Source: an uncultured Arachnia sp.
GTDB lineage: Bacteria > Actinomycetota > Actinomycetes > Propionibacteriales > Propionibacteriaceae
Direction of reading: 5' to 3'
DNA: 64,000 nt
Assembly (NCBI GenBank): GCA_947493705.1
Contig: CANLSH010000001.1
Coordinates: forward strand, 211,543 to 275,542
Made by a program: the position numbers and the translations under genes
In this document: positions 1-8,561 of the stretch, piece by piece
Layout: each line of letters begins with the position of its first letter
Position numbering within the stretch: the stretch's first letter is position 1
Notes under the pieces: model-generated
Told to the model about the DNA's origin: nothing
Database searches by the model: none
What the model saw: the letters and a program-made list of their open reading frames with translations, nothing else

Positions 1-945
1 ATGCTGTGGATGGCTCCTCGCGGCATCGTCGCTGCAGCGATCACCAGCGTGTTCGGGCTGCAATTCACCCAAGCCGCCGAGGACCGAGCAGTGCAAGCAG
101 CCGAAGCCACTGGGGAGGAAGCCGATGCCCTGCTCGCCCAAGCCGCCCAACTCTTCGACCTCGCTGAGCAGGCCAACGAGCTGGTCCCGCTGGTGTTCAT
201 CGTGATCGTCGCCACCGTCGCCATCTATGGCCTGGGCGTCGGACGGTTGGCAGAACGACTCCATCTGGCCGCTCGATCGCCCCAGGGTGTCCTGTTCGTC
301 GGTGGCCAGCAGTGGATCGTGGACACCGCCACCACCCTCAACGCAGCGGGTATCACGACGCGAGTGGTATCCAACGAATTCCCGAAGACTGCGAAGGCTC
401 GACGCGTGGGGCTGGACACCGTGACGGCCAATATCTTGTCCCAGTTCGCCGTGGAGGACATGGAACTCACAAAGTTCAAGTCACTGATCGCAGCCACCCC
501 CGCCGATGAGGTCAATGCCACCGCAGCACGAGAGTTCTCGAAAGTGTTGGGACAGGCCAACGTCTTCCAGCTCACGCAACGAGAGAAGCCAGCTGGCGCG
601 ACGGGCGGGCGCACGAACGCCGCGGACCACCTCACGGTGCCGATCTGTTTCGCACCACCGAAAAGCAACAATCAGCTCAAAGAACTGATGCAGCGGGGTT
701 TCACTGTGAGGCACACGCGGCTGACATCCACGTTCACGCGCGACGACTTCGAAGAGATGTGGGGCGAGGAACTCGTCTACATGTTCGTGCTCGACGATGG
801 CGAGCTCGATGTCGTCAACGGCCGCACGAAAGTGCCTCAGAAGGGGGTCTCCGTCATCTCATTGGTTCCTCCACAACCTTCAGCCCGGCCTGCTTCCCGC
901 GTGGATCTGGCCGCACATGAGGGTCAAGGCATCGGCACGGCATAG
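1..945 (+). CDS. Na+/H+ antiporter, CPA1 family, 3' part only
   Basis: This is the C-terminal 314 residues of a cation/proton antiporter; the window begins inside the gene, and the ATG at base 1 is probably an internal Met. The first residues (MAPRGIVAAA) match the conserved late membrane helix of CPA1 exchangers. A second hydrophobic segment follows at about residues 62-78. After it comes a soluble tail from about residue 92 that starts with a Rossmann-like strand (GVLFVGG), resembling the RCK/TrkA-N domains that gate ion transporters. Expected role: sodium or potassium export in exchange for protons at the cytoplasmic membrane. Ion specificity cannot be read from this part. Confidence 0.8.
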   Translation: MLWMAPRGIVAAAITSVFGLQFTQAAEDRAVQAAEATGEEADALLAQAAQLFDLAEQANELVPLVFIVIVATVAIYGLGVGRLAERLHLAARSPQGVLFVGGQQWIVDTATTLNAAGITTRVVSNEFPKTAKARRVGLDTVTANILSQFAVEDMELTKFKSLIAATPADEVNATAAREFSKVLGQANVFQLTQREKPAGATGGRTNAADHLTVPICFAPPKSNNQLKELMQRGFTVRHTRLTSTFTRDDFEEMWGEELVYMFVLDDGELDVVNGRTKVPQKGVSVISLVPPQPSARPASRVDLAAHEGQGIGTA

Positions 946-1011
946 CCTGACAGGATGATCTTGCGTCGAGGAACATCGCATGGGAACCCGAAGTCATCCA
1001 GGATGGAGTTC

Positions 1012-1449
1012 ATGAGCGCCAGGGTTCCGCCGGTGCTGTGGGCAGTGGCTGGTGCCACCGTGCAGCACATGTTCCGCAGTCGTCCGACACCGCGATGGGT
1101 GAGGGCGTTGTCACTGCTCCTGCTGATGACATCCGCCTCCATGGGGCTCTGGGCCATCCGAGGATTCCGTGAGCAGGACACGACGGTTCATCCCCATCAC
1201 ATTCACGATGTCTCATCGCTCGTCATACATGGCGCCCACTCAGTGTCGCGTAATCCCATGTACATGGCCCTGCTGGGCGGACTGATCAGCATCGCACTGA
1301 GGCGAGGTCGCGGTGCTGCACTGCTCCCCGTCGTCGCCGTCTGGGTGGCGCTCAACGAGTTCCAGGTCAAGCCCGAGGAATTGGCCCTGTCCGCGGCATT
1401 CAGTGAGGAGTTTGACCGCTACAAGGAGTCCGTTCCTCGCTGGCTGTAG
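1012..1449 (+). CDS. Small membrane protein, isoprenylcysteine methyltransferase-like
   Basis: The 145-residue product has at least two to three hydrophobic segments and a central motif HSVSRNPMYMALLGG. It resembles the signature of the ICMT/PEMT-type membrane methyltransferases (R-N/H-P-x-Y) also seen in NnrU-like proteins. The C-terminal E-E-x-x-L ... F-x-x-Y-x-x-x-V-P-R-W pattern is also typical of that family (E-E-x-x-L, Y-x-x-x-V-x-R-W/F). I chose the ATG at 1012 because AGGA lies eight bases upstream; in-frame ATGs exist at 955 and 1003. It follows the antiporter by 66 bases. The 3' end overlaps the convergent GNAT gene by 50 bases. The substrate is unknown. Confidence 0.65.
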   Translation: MSARVPPVLWAVAGATVQHMFRSRPTPRWVRALSLLLLMTSASMGLWAIRGFREQDTTVHPHHIHDVSSLVIHGAHSVSRNPMYMALLGGLISIALRRGRGAALLPVVAVWVALNEFQVKPEELALSAAFSEEFDRYKESVPRWL

Positions 1450-1906
1450 CGCCAGCGGGGCGCGCCATGGTGAAGTGGGGAAGGCCCGCTTCAACAAAGC
1501 GCTCACCCACCACCTCGAAGCCGAACTTCTCATAGAGACCCATGACGTATTCCTGTGAGTGGATGGTCAGAGGTTCGTGGCCGAAGCGTTCCAGAACCTC
1601 TTGGATGAGCCGTTTGGCGAGGCCTTCGTGCCGTCGATCCGCGTGCACTGCGACCCGTCCGAAGGCACGTCCGGCACCCCCTTCAGTGGCGTCCTGCTTC
1701 GTTACCCGTAGATATGCGGCCATGCCGTCGTCCCCCGGAATCCACATGTGCACGGTGCGATCATCACGATCCAGAGCGTCGAACTCCTGCTCATCAACTC
1801 GCTGCTCAACGAAGAACACCTCAGTGCGCAGCAGCACCATCTCAAAAACGTCGTCGCGCGACATCTCCGACCACTGTCTGATCACCGGAGAATGCACCGT
1901 TGCCAT
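1400..1906 (-). CDS. GNAT acetyltransferase, ElaA-like
   Basis: This 168-residue protein has the GNAT fold pattern. It contains an N-terminal LRTEVFFVEQR segment characteristic of ElaA-type members, a central GRVAVHADRRHEGLAKRLI acetyl-CoA binding loop (R-x-x-G-x-A/G), and a C-terminal LYEKFGFEVVGERFVEAG strand pair. ElaA-family proteins are assigned as N-acyltransferases from sequence; the physiological substrate is not known. The start at 1906 (MATVHSP) is preferred over 1915 or 1948 because it begins just before conserved sequence, although no strong ribosome site is visible. The last 16 codons overlap the end of the convergent gene on the plus strand. Confidence 0.8.
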   Translation of the reverse strand: MATVHSPVIRQWSEMSRDDVFEMVLLRTEVFFVEQRVDEQEFDALDRDDRTVHMWIPGDDGMAAYLRVTKQDATEGGAGRAFGRVAVHADRRHEGLAKRLIQEVLERFGHEPLTIHSQEYVMGLYEKFGFEVVGERFVEAGLPHFTMARPAGATASEERTPCSGQTPH

Positions 1907-1954
1907 ACCCACCATGAGCACAGGATAGAGGTGCAGAACCAATGCCAATCAGGA

Positions 1955-2821
1955 TCAGGCTGCGGTGGATGTTTCGCGCTCGGCGAAGTCCCAGACAGCT
2001 TCCGCCTGCTGGGGATCCGAGGCCGCCGCAGATCTGTTAATCAGGCTGGGCCAACCGTTCAACGCCCTGAAGCCGTCCGGGCCGACGTAGGAACACTCGG
2101 GCAGATCAGCTGTTGCCGCGAACAGGGTGCACAGCGCACTTTTTCTGGCCGACTGTGCGAAGGGAGTGGAAACGGCGGTGATGAATCTTTCAACCGTCTT
2201 GTTTCCGACGGCGCTCTGCAGGTTGCTCAGCACCCAGCCGGGGTGGACAAGTTGCACGGACACGTCTGTTCCACGCAATCGCCGGGACAGACCCAGACCC
2301 CAGAGCATGTCCGCGAGCTTGGACTCGCCGTAGCCTGCGATGATGCTCCATTTGCGCGTCCGGAAGTGGAGATCATTCACATGCATCCGCGCTCCCTGGT
2401 GGGCGTCGGAGCCCACAATGACGATGCGGTCGCGTACCTGTGGGAGCAGGAGGTTTGTGAAGGCGAAGGGACCGAGGAAGTTGGTCCCGATCATCTTCTC
2501 AAAACCGTCTGCCGTCTCTTCACGTCGGCGCGTGACGACCCCCGCGTTGTTCACCAACACATCGATGTCGCCAGTGATGGATGCGGCTGCCCTGCGCACC
2601 GAATCCAGTGACGCCAGATCCAGACGGAGAACTTGGTGTTGCCCGCCCCACTCCTGGTTGAGCTCCTCGGCGCGCTCCGTTCGGCGGGCTGGCAGAATGA
2701 GCGTCGCACCCGCGGCGGCCGCGGCCTGCGCCGTTGCCAATCCGAGTCCGTTTGTGGCTCCGGTGATGAGCCAGCGCCGCCCCGTCTGGTCCGGCATGTC
2801 CGCGAGAGTCCAATGAGTCAT
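1955..2821 (-). CDS. Short-chain dehydrogenase/reductase (SDR)
   Basis: This 288-residue NAD(P)-dependent oxidoreductase has the classical SDR features in order: the cofactor loop TGATNGLG (residues 20-27), the structural VNNAGV motif, the catalytic Ser in IVGSDAHQGA and the catalytic Y-x-x-x-K in GYGESKLAD. The overall pattern is closest to the retinol dehydrogenase/protochlorophyllide reductase-like group. The substrate cannot be assigned. The start at 2821 (MTHWTLADMP) is the likely one; another Met lies eight codons further in, and a longer reading from 2920 adds unconserved Arg/Cys-rich residues. It is transcribed divergently from the peptidase E-like gene at 2957. Confidence 0.85.
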   Translation of the reverse strand: MTHWTLADMPDQTGRRWLITGATNGLGLATAQAAAAAGATLILPARRTERAEELNQEWGGQHQVLRLDLASLDSVRRAAASITGDIDVLVNNAGVVTRRREETADGFEKMIGTNFLGPFAFTNLLLPQVRDRIVIVGSDAHQGARMHVNDLHFRTRKWSIIAGYGESKLADMLWGLGLSRRLRGTDVSVQLVHPGWVLSNLQSAVGNKTVERFITAVSTPFAQSARKSALCTLFAATADLPECSYVGPDGFRALNGWPSLINRSAAASDPQQAEAVWDFAERETSTAA

Positions 2822-2956
2822 GCACCAATGAAAGCATCCAGCGCAAAAGAACAGAGGACACATACGACGTGGCCGTGAGTGAGCGAGGCGAGTCCGGTCG
2901 TTTCGTCCCGCAGTTGGCATGCCTGATGCAATCTTCGAGCGATACTGTGGCTTCTC

Positions 2957-3661
2957 ATGAAGGGCACAATTCTCGCTCTGGGTGGTGGCGGGTTCTCAAT
3001 GTCGGAGGATGGGTCGTCGCTCCTCGATGACTTCCTGCTTGATCTGACGAACAAGAAGGGACCGAAGGTGTGTTTCGTCCCGACCGCGAGCGGGGATGAC
3101 GATGGGTACTGTGAGCGATTCATGCAGGCCTTCAGCCATCGCGCCGACGCTTCGGTGCTCTCTCTGTTCTCCCACGATCCATGGGGCTGGACCAACCCCA
3201 CAATGCTCCTGGATCAAGACATCGTCTACATCGGCGGTGGATCCACAGCCAATTTGTTGGCCGTGTGGCGAGTCCATGGCCTTCCAGAAATCCTGTCGCA
3301 TGCTGCCGCGAAGGGTGTGATCCTCGCGGGCATCAGCGCAGGGATGAATTGCTGGTTCGAGGCCTCCTCCACCGATTCGTTCGGCTCACTCGATGCGCTC
3401 GACGATGGGCTCGGATTCCTCCGTGGCAGCGCATGCCCTCACTACTTCGGGGAGGAAGGGCGACAGGAGAAGTATGTGAACTTCATCGGCTCCGGGGCAC
3501 TTCCTGACGGTTACGGCGCGGACGACCACACTGCGCTGCTCTGGCGCGACGGCGAGCTCGTCGAAGCTGTGTCCGAGGACCGGGGACGGCAGGCTTTTCA
3601 GGTCCGCCGCGCCGGTGACCGAGCCGTCGAAATACCGCTCAGCGTGCGCCACTTGGGCTGA
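2957..3661 (+). CDS. Peptidase E-like protein (family S51)
   Basis: This 234-residue protein belongs to the class-I glutamine amidotransferase-like S51 peptidases, which include dipeptidase E and cyanophycinase. It starts with a strand and loop ILALGGGGFS, contains KVCFVPTASGD, and has the nucleophile-elbow motif GISAGMNCWF, whose Ser is the predicted nucleophile. A His in DDHTALLW is a candidate catalytic partner. The length fits dipeptidase E (about 230 residues) rather than the longer cyanophycinases. Predicted activity is hydrolysis of Asp-X dipeptides in the cytoplasm. The gene stands alone between a divergent SDR and a convergent SpoIIAA-like gene. Confidence 0.85.
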   Translation: MKGTILALGGGGFSMSEDGSSLLDDFLLDLTNKKGPKVCFVPTASGDDDGYCERFMQAFSHRADASVLSLFSHDPWGWTNPTMLLDQDIVYIGGGSTANLLAVWRVHGLPEILSHAAAKGVILAGISAGMNCWFEASSTDSFGSLDALDDGLGFLRGSACPHYFGEEGRQEKYVNFIGSGALPDGYGADDHTALLWRDGELVEAVSEDRGRQAFQVRRAGDRAVEIPLSVRHLG

Positions 3662-3697
3662 TCCGGAGCTGACACGCAGCGGCTGAACCCTCCAGCG

Positions 3698-4057
3698 TCA
3701 CTCAGTGATCCAGGCCACGGCATTGTCGCGTTGGCCGCTGGGATATGTCTCAACGGTCACATCAGTGAGGTCACCAGCCCAGTCGCTGAGTTTGCTCAGC
3801 CATGAGGCGTCTGTGACGACGGCCAACTTCTCGACATCATGAAAGAAACCGGCAGCTTTGAGATCCATCCAGGCGGCCTTCGGCTCGATGCGGCCGAGGT
3901 CGATGTCGCCAATGGTGACCAACAACCGGATCTTCCCGCTTCTGGCAACGGCCTCCTCCAGCACGCTGCGGAGCTTCTTCTCGTCGTCAACGTCGAGCGA
4001 ACCGCTGTAGTCAGCGGTGACGACATTGCTGTTCTCGATGGTGGATACCTTGAGCAT
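3698..4057 (-). CDS. SpoIIAA/STAS-like domain protein
   Basis: This 119-residue single-domain protein has an alternating strand/helix pattern and a central LVTIGDIDLGRIEPKAAWMDLK stretch. It resembles the SpoIIAA-like (CRAL-TRIO/STAS-fold) family found in many bacteria, whose biochemical role is unknown. The conserved segments VTADYSGSLD near the N terminus and KLAVVTDASWLS near residue 85 fit that family. The start at 4057 is supported by a GGGAGG ribosome site seven bases upstream; the longer reading from 4093 lacks one. It lies 108 bases downstream of the RNase J gene on the same strand and may be cotranscribed. Confidence 0.7.
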   Translation of the reverse strand: MLKVSTIENSNVVTADYSGSLDVDDEKKLRSVLEEAVARSGKIRLLVTIGDIDLGRIEPKAAWMDLKAAGFFHDVEKLAVVTDASWLSKLSDWAGDLTDVTVETYPSGQRDNAVAWITE

Positions 4058-4165
4058 CGCGGAGCCTCCCACTTGTCCATCATTCCCTTGCACCGACCGT
4101 AGCGCGGCTCCAAGGTCATCCCCGCAAGCCGTCCGCCCGCACTGCCATCCACGTGGGGATGTGGA

Positions 4166-5842
4166 TCACGTGGACACCACGACGGGCACGATCATGGGGC
4201 GTCGCCGCAGCTTTCGCGAAACCCAGGCCCCCATGACCCTGCGAGTGATCTGTTGCAGACGCTGGGTGTCCTCCACCCCGTCGGAGAGCGCTTCACGAAT
4301 GGCTTTGGCCACCTCATTCTTCACCCCGTCGAAGACGGACTCCTCCTCTGCGAAGCCTCGCGCGTGCACGTCGGGTCCGCTGACGAGCTCGCGGGTCTCC
4401 AGGTTCACCACCGACACGATGGAGATGAAACCCTCCTCCCCCAGCACGCGGCGATCCGTGAGAGAGTCAGAAATGTCCCCCACCGTCGAACCGTCCACGA
4501 AGATGTAAGCGGAATCCACGGCCCCCACTCGCCGGGCGCGACCCTTTGCGAGATCTATCACGTCCCCGTCCTCGGCGACGATGACATTTTCCGCCGGAAC
4601 TCCCGAGGCAACGGCCAACTTCGCGTTGGCGATCATGTGCCGGATCTCTCCGTGCACGGGCAGAACGTTGCGGGGGCGCAGAATGTTGTAGCAGTAGAGC
4701 AGCTCCCCCGCCGAGGCATGGCCAGAGACATGGACCATGGCATTCGCCTTGTGGACCACCTGGGCCCCCAGTTTCGACAATCCATTGATCACCCGGTACA
4801 CCGAGTTCTCGTTACCCGGGATGAGCGACGAGGCGAGAAGGACGACGTCGCCCGGCCCCACCTCCACCACCGGATGCGTCTGGTTGGCGATGCGGCTCAG
4901 CGCCGCCATCGGCTCACCCTGTGAACCGGTGGAGACGATGACCACCTTGTTGGCCGGGTACTTGTCGATGTCCCGCATCTCGATGAGCGTGTCGGCAGGC
5001 ACCGTCAGGAACCCGAGGTCGCGGGCGATCGCCATGTTGCGGACCATCGAACGTCCCACGTAGACCACCTTGCGGCCATGCTTGACCGCCAGATCGAGTA
5101 CCTGCTGGATGCGGTGGACGTGGCTGGCGAAGCTGGCAACAATCAGCTTCTGGTTCGCCGTCTCGAACACGCGCGACATGGCAGGTTCGATGTCCTTCTC
5201 CGGTGTCGTGAAGCCGGGAACCTCCGCGTTGGTGGAGTCCACCATGAAGAGGTCGACTCCCTCCTCACCCAGTCGGGCAAAGGCACGCAGGTCGGTGATA
5301 CGGCCATCCAGTGGGAGCTGATCCATTTTGAAGTCACCCGTGTGGAGGACCATGCCAGCGGGGGTGCGGATGGCCACCGCCAGCGCGTCGGGGATGGAAT
5401 GGTTGACGGCGACGAATTCGAAGTCGAACTTGCCCACCGTGACGCGATCACCCTCTCGGACCTCGTGGAGCTGATGCCCACGAATGCGATGTTCCTTGAG
5501 CTTGTTGGCCAGGAAGGCGAGAGTCAGCTTGGAGCCGTAGATGGGGATGTCCGGGCGCTTGCGCAGGAGGTAGGGCACGGCGCCGATGTGATCCTCGTGT
5601 CCATGTGTCAGGACCAGGGCGGTGATGTCACCAAGCCGGTCATTCAGATTGTTCAGCGCAGGAAGGATGAGGTCCACGCCGGGGTGGTGTTCCTCCGGGA
5701 ACAGCACGCCACAGTCCACGAGCACAATTTCACGGTCTATCTCGAAGGACGCCATGTTGCGACCCACGTCCCCCAAACCCCCGAGAGGAGTGATGCGCAG
5801 TGTTCCGGGCTTGAGTTGTGGTGGCGTCCTGAGTTCAGTCAT
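4166..5842 (-). CDS. rnj: Ribonuclease J
   Basis: This 558-residue metallo-beta-lactamase/beta-CASP ribonuclease processes and degrades mRNA and matures rRNA ends. Visible signatures are the zinc motif HGHEDH at residues 80-85, VNHSIPD near 150, HTGDFKMDQ near 173, DSTNAE near 207 and the beta-CASP/C motif HVSGHAS near 382. The length matches actinobacterial RNase J. In mycobacteria dapA lies directly upstream; here the gene is divergent from a GNAT gene, so the dapA-rnj pairing is absent. No strong ribosome site precedes the ATG, but the N terminus aligns well with the family. Confidence 0.96.
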   Translation of the reverse strand: MTELRTPPQLKPGTLRITPLGGLGDVGRNMASFEIDREIVLVDCGVLFPEEHHPGVDLILPALNNLNDRLGDITALVLTHGHEDHIGAVPYLLRKRPDIPIYGSKLTLAFLANKLKEHRIRGHQLHEVREGDRVTVGKFDFEFVAVNHSIPDALAVAIRTPAGMVLHTGDFKMDQLPLDGRITDLRAFARLGEEGVDLFMVDSTNAEVPGFTTPEKDIEPAMSRVFETANQKLIVASFASHVHRIQQVLDLAVKHGRKVVYVGRSMVRNMAIARDLGFLTVPADTLIEMRDIDKYPANKVVIVSTGSQGEPMAALSRIANQTHPVVEVGPGDVVLLASSLIPGNENSVYRVINGLSKLGAQVVHKANAMVHVSGHASAGELLYCYNILRPRNVLPVHGEIRHMIANAKLAVASGVPAENVIVAEDGDVIDLAKGRARRVGAVDSAYIFVDGSTVGDISDSLTDRRVLGEEGFISIVSVVNLETRELVSGPDVHARGFAEEESVFDGVKNEVAKAIREALSDGVEDTQRLQQITRRVMGAWVSRKLRRRPMIVPVVVST

Positions 5843-5910
5843 TGCTTCAGGTTAGTGGACCGGCGACCTCCACCGGGCCTCGATGTGTGGGGTCTCGTAG
5901 ACTGTGATCC

Positions 5911-6447
5911 ATGCCTGTTCCCGATTCTGTTCGTCTTGCCATGCCTGCGGAAGCGGTCGACGTCGCTCGACTCCAGCGCAGATCCTGGGCTGCGACTCCC
6001 GCTCTGTCCGGAGCAATGGGCGGTGTCACGGCCGATGAGACGGTGCGGGCGTGGCATGAGGCCATCACGAAACCACCCCTTGCGCAGTGCCGGGTCCTCG
6101 TCGCCATCGGTGGTGGCGCCATAGTCGGGTTCGCCGTGACCGGACCCAGTGGGGATCCGGATGCAGAGCCATCGGACGGAACAATTGTCGAATTCGTCGT
6201 CGATGAGGACACTGTGGAGGCCGGGCACAGTTCACGGCTGATGAACGCAGCCGTGGACACTCTCCGGGCCGACGGCTACGGCACTGCCACCATGTGGCTC
6301 CCCAGTGACGCGGACGGCTTGCGAGGCTTCCTCGTCGAATGCGGCTGGGGCACCGATGGAGCACACCGTGAGATGGGCGTGGATGACGACTCCCCCAGCG
6401 TGAAGCTTGTCCGCATGGTCACCGACATCACCCCCGGTGAATCCTGA
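5911..6447 (+). CDS. GNAT acetyltransferase
   Basis: This 178-residue protein starts with the GNAT-typical SVRLAMPAEAVDVARLQRRSW segment. It continues with a strand that reads VLVAIGGGAIVGFAVTG, a VEFVVDEDTVEAGHSSRLM region at the acetyl-CoA loop position and a FLVECGWG strand near the end. The P-loop-like R/Q-x-x-G-x-G/A motif is degenerate (EAGHSS), which may reduce acetyl-CoA binding. Substrate unknown. A TAGACT hexamer seven bases before the ATG could be a -10 box, in which case the transcript would be leaderless; no clear ribosome site is present. Confidence 0.75.
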   Translation: MPVPDSVRLAMPAEAVDVARLQRRSWAATPALSGAMGGVTADETVRAWHEAITKPPLAQCRVLVAIGGGAIVGFAVTGPSGDPDAEPSDGTIVEFVVDEDTVEAGHSSRLMNAAVDTLRADGYGTATMWLPSDADGLRGFLVECGWGTDGAHREMGVDDDSPSVKLVRMVTDITPGES

Positions 6448-6593
6448 CAGCGATGTCGCGCCCCCGTGCAGCCGACAGACTCGCGTGGTATCCGCCGCGC
6501 CAGTCATGGCCATCGAAGCACCTGAGCCCGCTGTCCGGCGGATGATCAGCGGCTGCACCTCCACCACCGCCGTTGAACCACCGTAGTGATTAC

Positions 6594-7388
6594 CTACCCT
6601 ATCCGAGCCGCCCTGCATCGCACGCATCGACCTCTGACACCAATCCAACCTCGCGATACCAGCACGTCATGCAACTGCCAGGCCACCTCGCACGGTCTTT
6701 CGGTGACGTCATGCCATCCGTATCGGAGCGTCTGCAGTCCCGACATGGCGAGTCGATTGTCACGTGCCATGTCCCTGAAAGCCTGCTCATGCCCCAGACG
6801 GCCATCCAGTTCCACGACGACGCCCTGATCCTCCCAGACGGCATCTGATCGTGTTCCTCGCCTCAGTTCCTTCTGCAGAGTGGGATCCGGGAGCCCGTGG
6901 GCACGCACGACGATTGTCAGGAATCGCCACTCCAGCACCGATTCAACGCCATGGGCAGACTTGCTGCACAGCGCTTTCACCAAAGCTCGGCGACTGACCT
7001 GCTTGCGTTCGGCACTGACTGCCAGCAGCCTCGACGGCGTGGTCAGCCCTTGACTGAACGCGCGCGTGATGGCTGCTATGGTCTCGTCCTCTGTGGTCTC
7101 GGCAGCCAGGTCGAGGAGCGAGACGTCAATGGGTGTGCGTGGCGGCGCTCCTCTCCCTGAGCGAACTGCACGGCGAAAGGTCACGCCCGTGGCGGCGTTG
7201 CCGATCGGCTTGATCGCACTGGTTCCTTCGTGCCATACAAGGATTTGCTCCGGGGCTTTCGGAACCGCGCCGAGCAAGTGCGCCGCCGCAGATCCCCCCA
7301 CGACGCTGTCCGGGCCAGCATGGAGAAGAGCGGCCCAGCACCAACTTGACCACGTCGGCTCATCCAGGCAGTAGATACCGCTGAGCAT
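6594..7388 (-). CDS. AbiEi-type wHTH plus DUF559 (PD-(D/E)XK-like) protein, N terminus uncertain
   Basis: From the first in-frame ATG the product is 264 residues. Its C-terminal third carries the DUF559/Vsr-like pattern: RRGTRSDAVW, then GVVVELDG, GHEQAFRDMARDNRLA and LRYGWHDVTERP. Its middle resembles AbiEi-family proteins (AALLHAGPDSVVGGSAAAHLLG). The reading frame stays open upstream to 7559 and encodes a segment (LAEQQAGVIALKQ, later GQWNRMLSGIY) that matches the family's N-terminal winged helix. The true product is therefore probably about 30 or more residues longer. No ATG, GTG or TTG is available in frame there. Function unknown; no toxin partner gene is adjacent. Confidence 0.65.
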   Translation of the reverse strand: MLSGIYCLDEPTWSSWCWAALLHAGPDSVVGGSAAAHLLGAVPKAPEQILVWHEGTSAIKPIGNAATGVTFRRAVRSGRGAPPRTPIDVSLLDLAAETTEDETIAAITRAFSQGLTTPSRLLAVSAERKQVSRRALVKALCSKSAHGVESVLEWRFLTIVVRAHGLPDPTLQKELRRGTRSDAVWEDQGVVVELDGRLGHEQAFRDMARDNRLAMSGLQTLRYGWHDVTERPCEVAWQLHDVLVSRGWIGVRGRCVRCRAARIG

Positions 7389-7609
7389 GCGGTTCCACTG
7401 GCCCTTCCAACGTCGTCCAGCACCAGTCTGGAAGTCGACATACTCGCACTGCTTCAGGGCAATGACGCCTGCTTGCTGTTCAGCCAGTTTGAGGAGCCCT
7501 TGGTCTGGGGTTCTTCTGTGGACACACCGCTTACTGTGGGCAGCGAGGTGTCCCTGTCACCGCATTTCTGAGGGGGCTGTGGAGTCCTGCAGTGGCGGGC
7601 ATCGTTTGT

Positions 7610-7649
7610 GTGTGGCCCAGACGCCGGTAGAACAACGGGCAGGCCACAC
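7610..7649 (-). terminator. Possible hairpin after dapB
   Basis: An inverted repeat with 8-base arms (GTGTGGCC and GGCCACAC) and a 24-base loop lies about 20 bases beyond the dapB stop on the minus strand. There is no good T-run on the minus strand after it, so termination by this hairpin is uncertain. Confidence 0.35.
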
Positions 7650-7669
7650 GAAAAAGGCAGCTCCGAGTT

Positions 7670-8410
7670 TCAGAGGCCGATGACGGACTCGATGCCCTCG
7701 GTGAGGCCCGGGTTCTTGACGACGTGATGCACTGATGCGAGGACCCCCGGCATGAAGCTGGTGCGCTCATAGCTGTCATGCCGGATGGTCAGGGTCTCCC
7801 CGGTGGCACCCATCAGCACCTCTTGATGTGCGACGAGCCCCTGCAAGCGGACGCCGTGGATGTGAATGCCTTCGACGACGGCTCCGCGCGCGCCGTCGTC
7901 GTGCACGGTGGCGTCGGGAACTTCCCCCATCTCGGCTTCAACGCGAGCCGCCCCGATGCGTTGCGCGGTTGTCACGGCGGTACCGGATGGCGCATCCACT
8001 TTGTTCGGGTGATGCATCTCCACAATCTCGATGCTGGGGTAGAAGCGTGCGGCCTGCTCGGCGAAGCTCATCATCAGCACCGCGCCGATGGAGAAGTTGG
8101 AGGCGATGAGCACCCCAGCGCCGGGGTTGTCGTCGCACAGCGTGCGCACGGTCTCGAGTCGCTCTGCCGTGAAACCCGTGGTGCCGATCACCATGCTGAT
8201 ACCGCGGGACAGACACCACTCCACGTTGTCCATGACGGCGTCCGGGCTCGTGAAGTCAACCACGACGGCAGCTTCGGCAACGTCCTCGCGATCGTCGCCC
8301 ATGTCTACGCCGGCCAGGAACCGCAGGTCCTCGGAAGCCCGCAGGGCCCGTTCCACCTCGGCACCCATCTTTCCATCGGCTCCGAATACCCCCACCAGAA
8401 TTTCATTCAC
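7670..8410 (-). CDS. dapB: 4-hydroxy-tetrahydrodipicolinate reductase
   Basis: This 246-residue enzyme reduces hydroxy-tetrahydrodipicolinate with NAD(P)H in the diaminopimelate/lysine pathway, which feeds peptidoglycan synthesis. It shows the cofactor motif G-x-x-G-x-M-G (residues 10-16), the GTTGF loop (76-80) and the active-site segment HHPNKVDAPSG (133-143), where the first His is the acid/base and Lys137 contacts substrate. The length matches actinobacterial DapB. It lies downstream of pnp on the same strand, separated by a strong hairpin, so it probably has its own promoter in the 8411-8496 gap. Confidence 0.96.
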   Translation of the reverse strand: MNEILVGVFGADGKMGAEVERALRASEDLRFLAGVDMGDDREDVAEAAVVVDFTSPDAVMDNVEWCLSRGISMVIGTTGFTAERLETVRTLCDDNPGAGVLIASNFSIGAVLMMSFAEQAARFYPSIEIVEMHHPNKVDAPSGTAVTTAQRIGAARVEAEMGEVPDATVHDDGARGAVVEGIHIHGVRLQGLVAHQEVLMGATGETLTIRHDSYERTSFMPGVLASVHHVVKNPGLTEGIESVIGL

Positions 8411-8496
8411 TGTCCGTGTCCTCTCCCTGACGTATCGATGTGTCGCGCCCAGTCAATCAGTGTGTCAGCTCGCTCGGAACCACGACTGGAGACAAA

Positions 8497-8536
8497 GACC
8501 ACGGGTGGTCCCCGCGAAGGGGGACCACCCGTGGTC
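8497..8536 (-). terminator. Rho-independent terminator of pnp
   Basis: A perfect 17-base inverted repeat (arm GACCACGGGTGGTCCCC) with a 6-base loop lies 25 bases beyond the pnp stop on the minus strand, followed by TTTGTC. The length and perfection of the stem make it the clearest intrinsic terminator in the window. It separates pnp from dapB. Confidence 0.85.
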
Positions 8537-8561
8537 ATGTCATTTACCGATGGCAGAAGCC

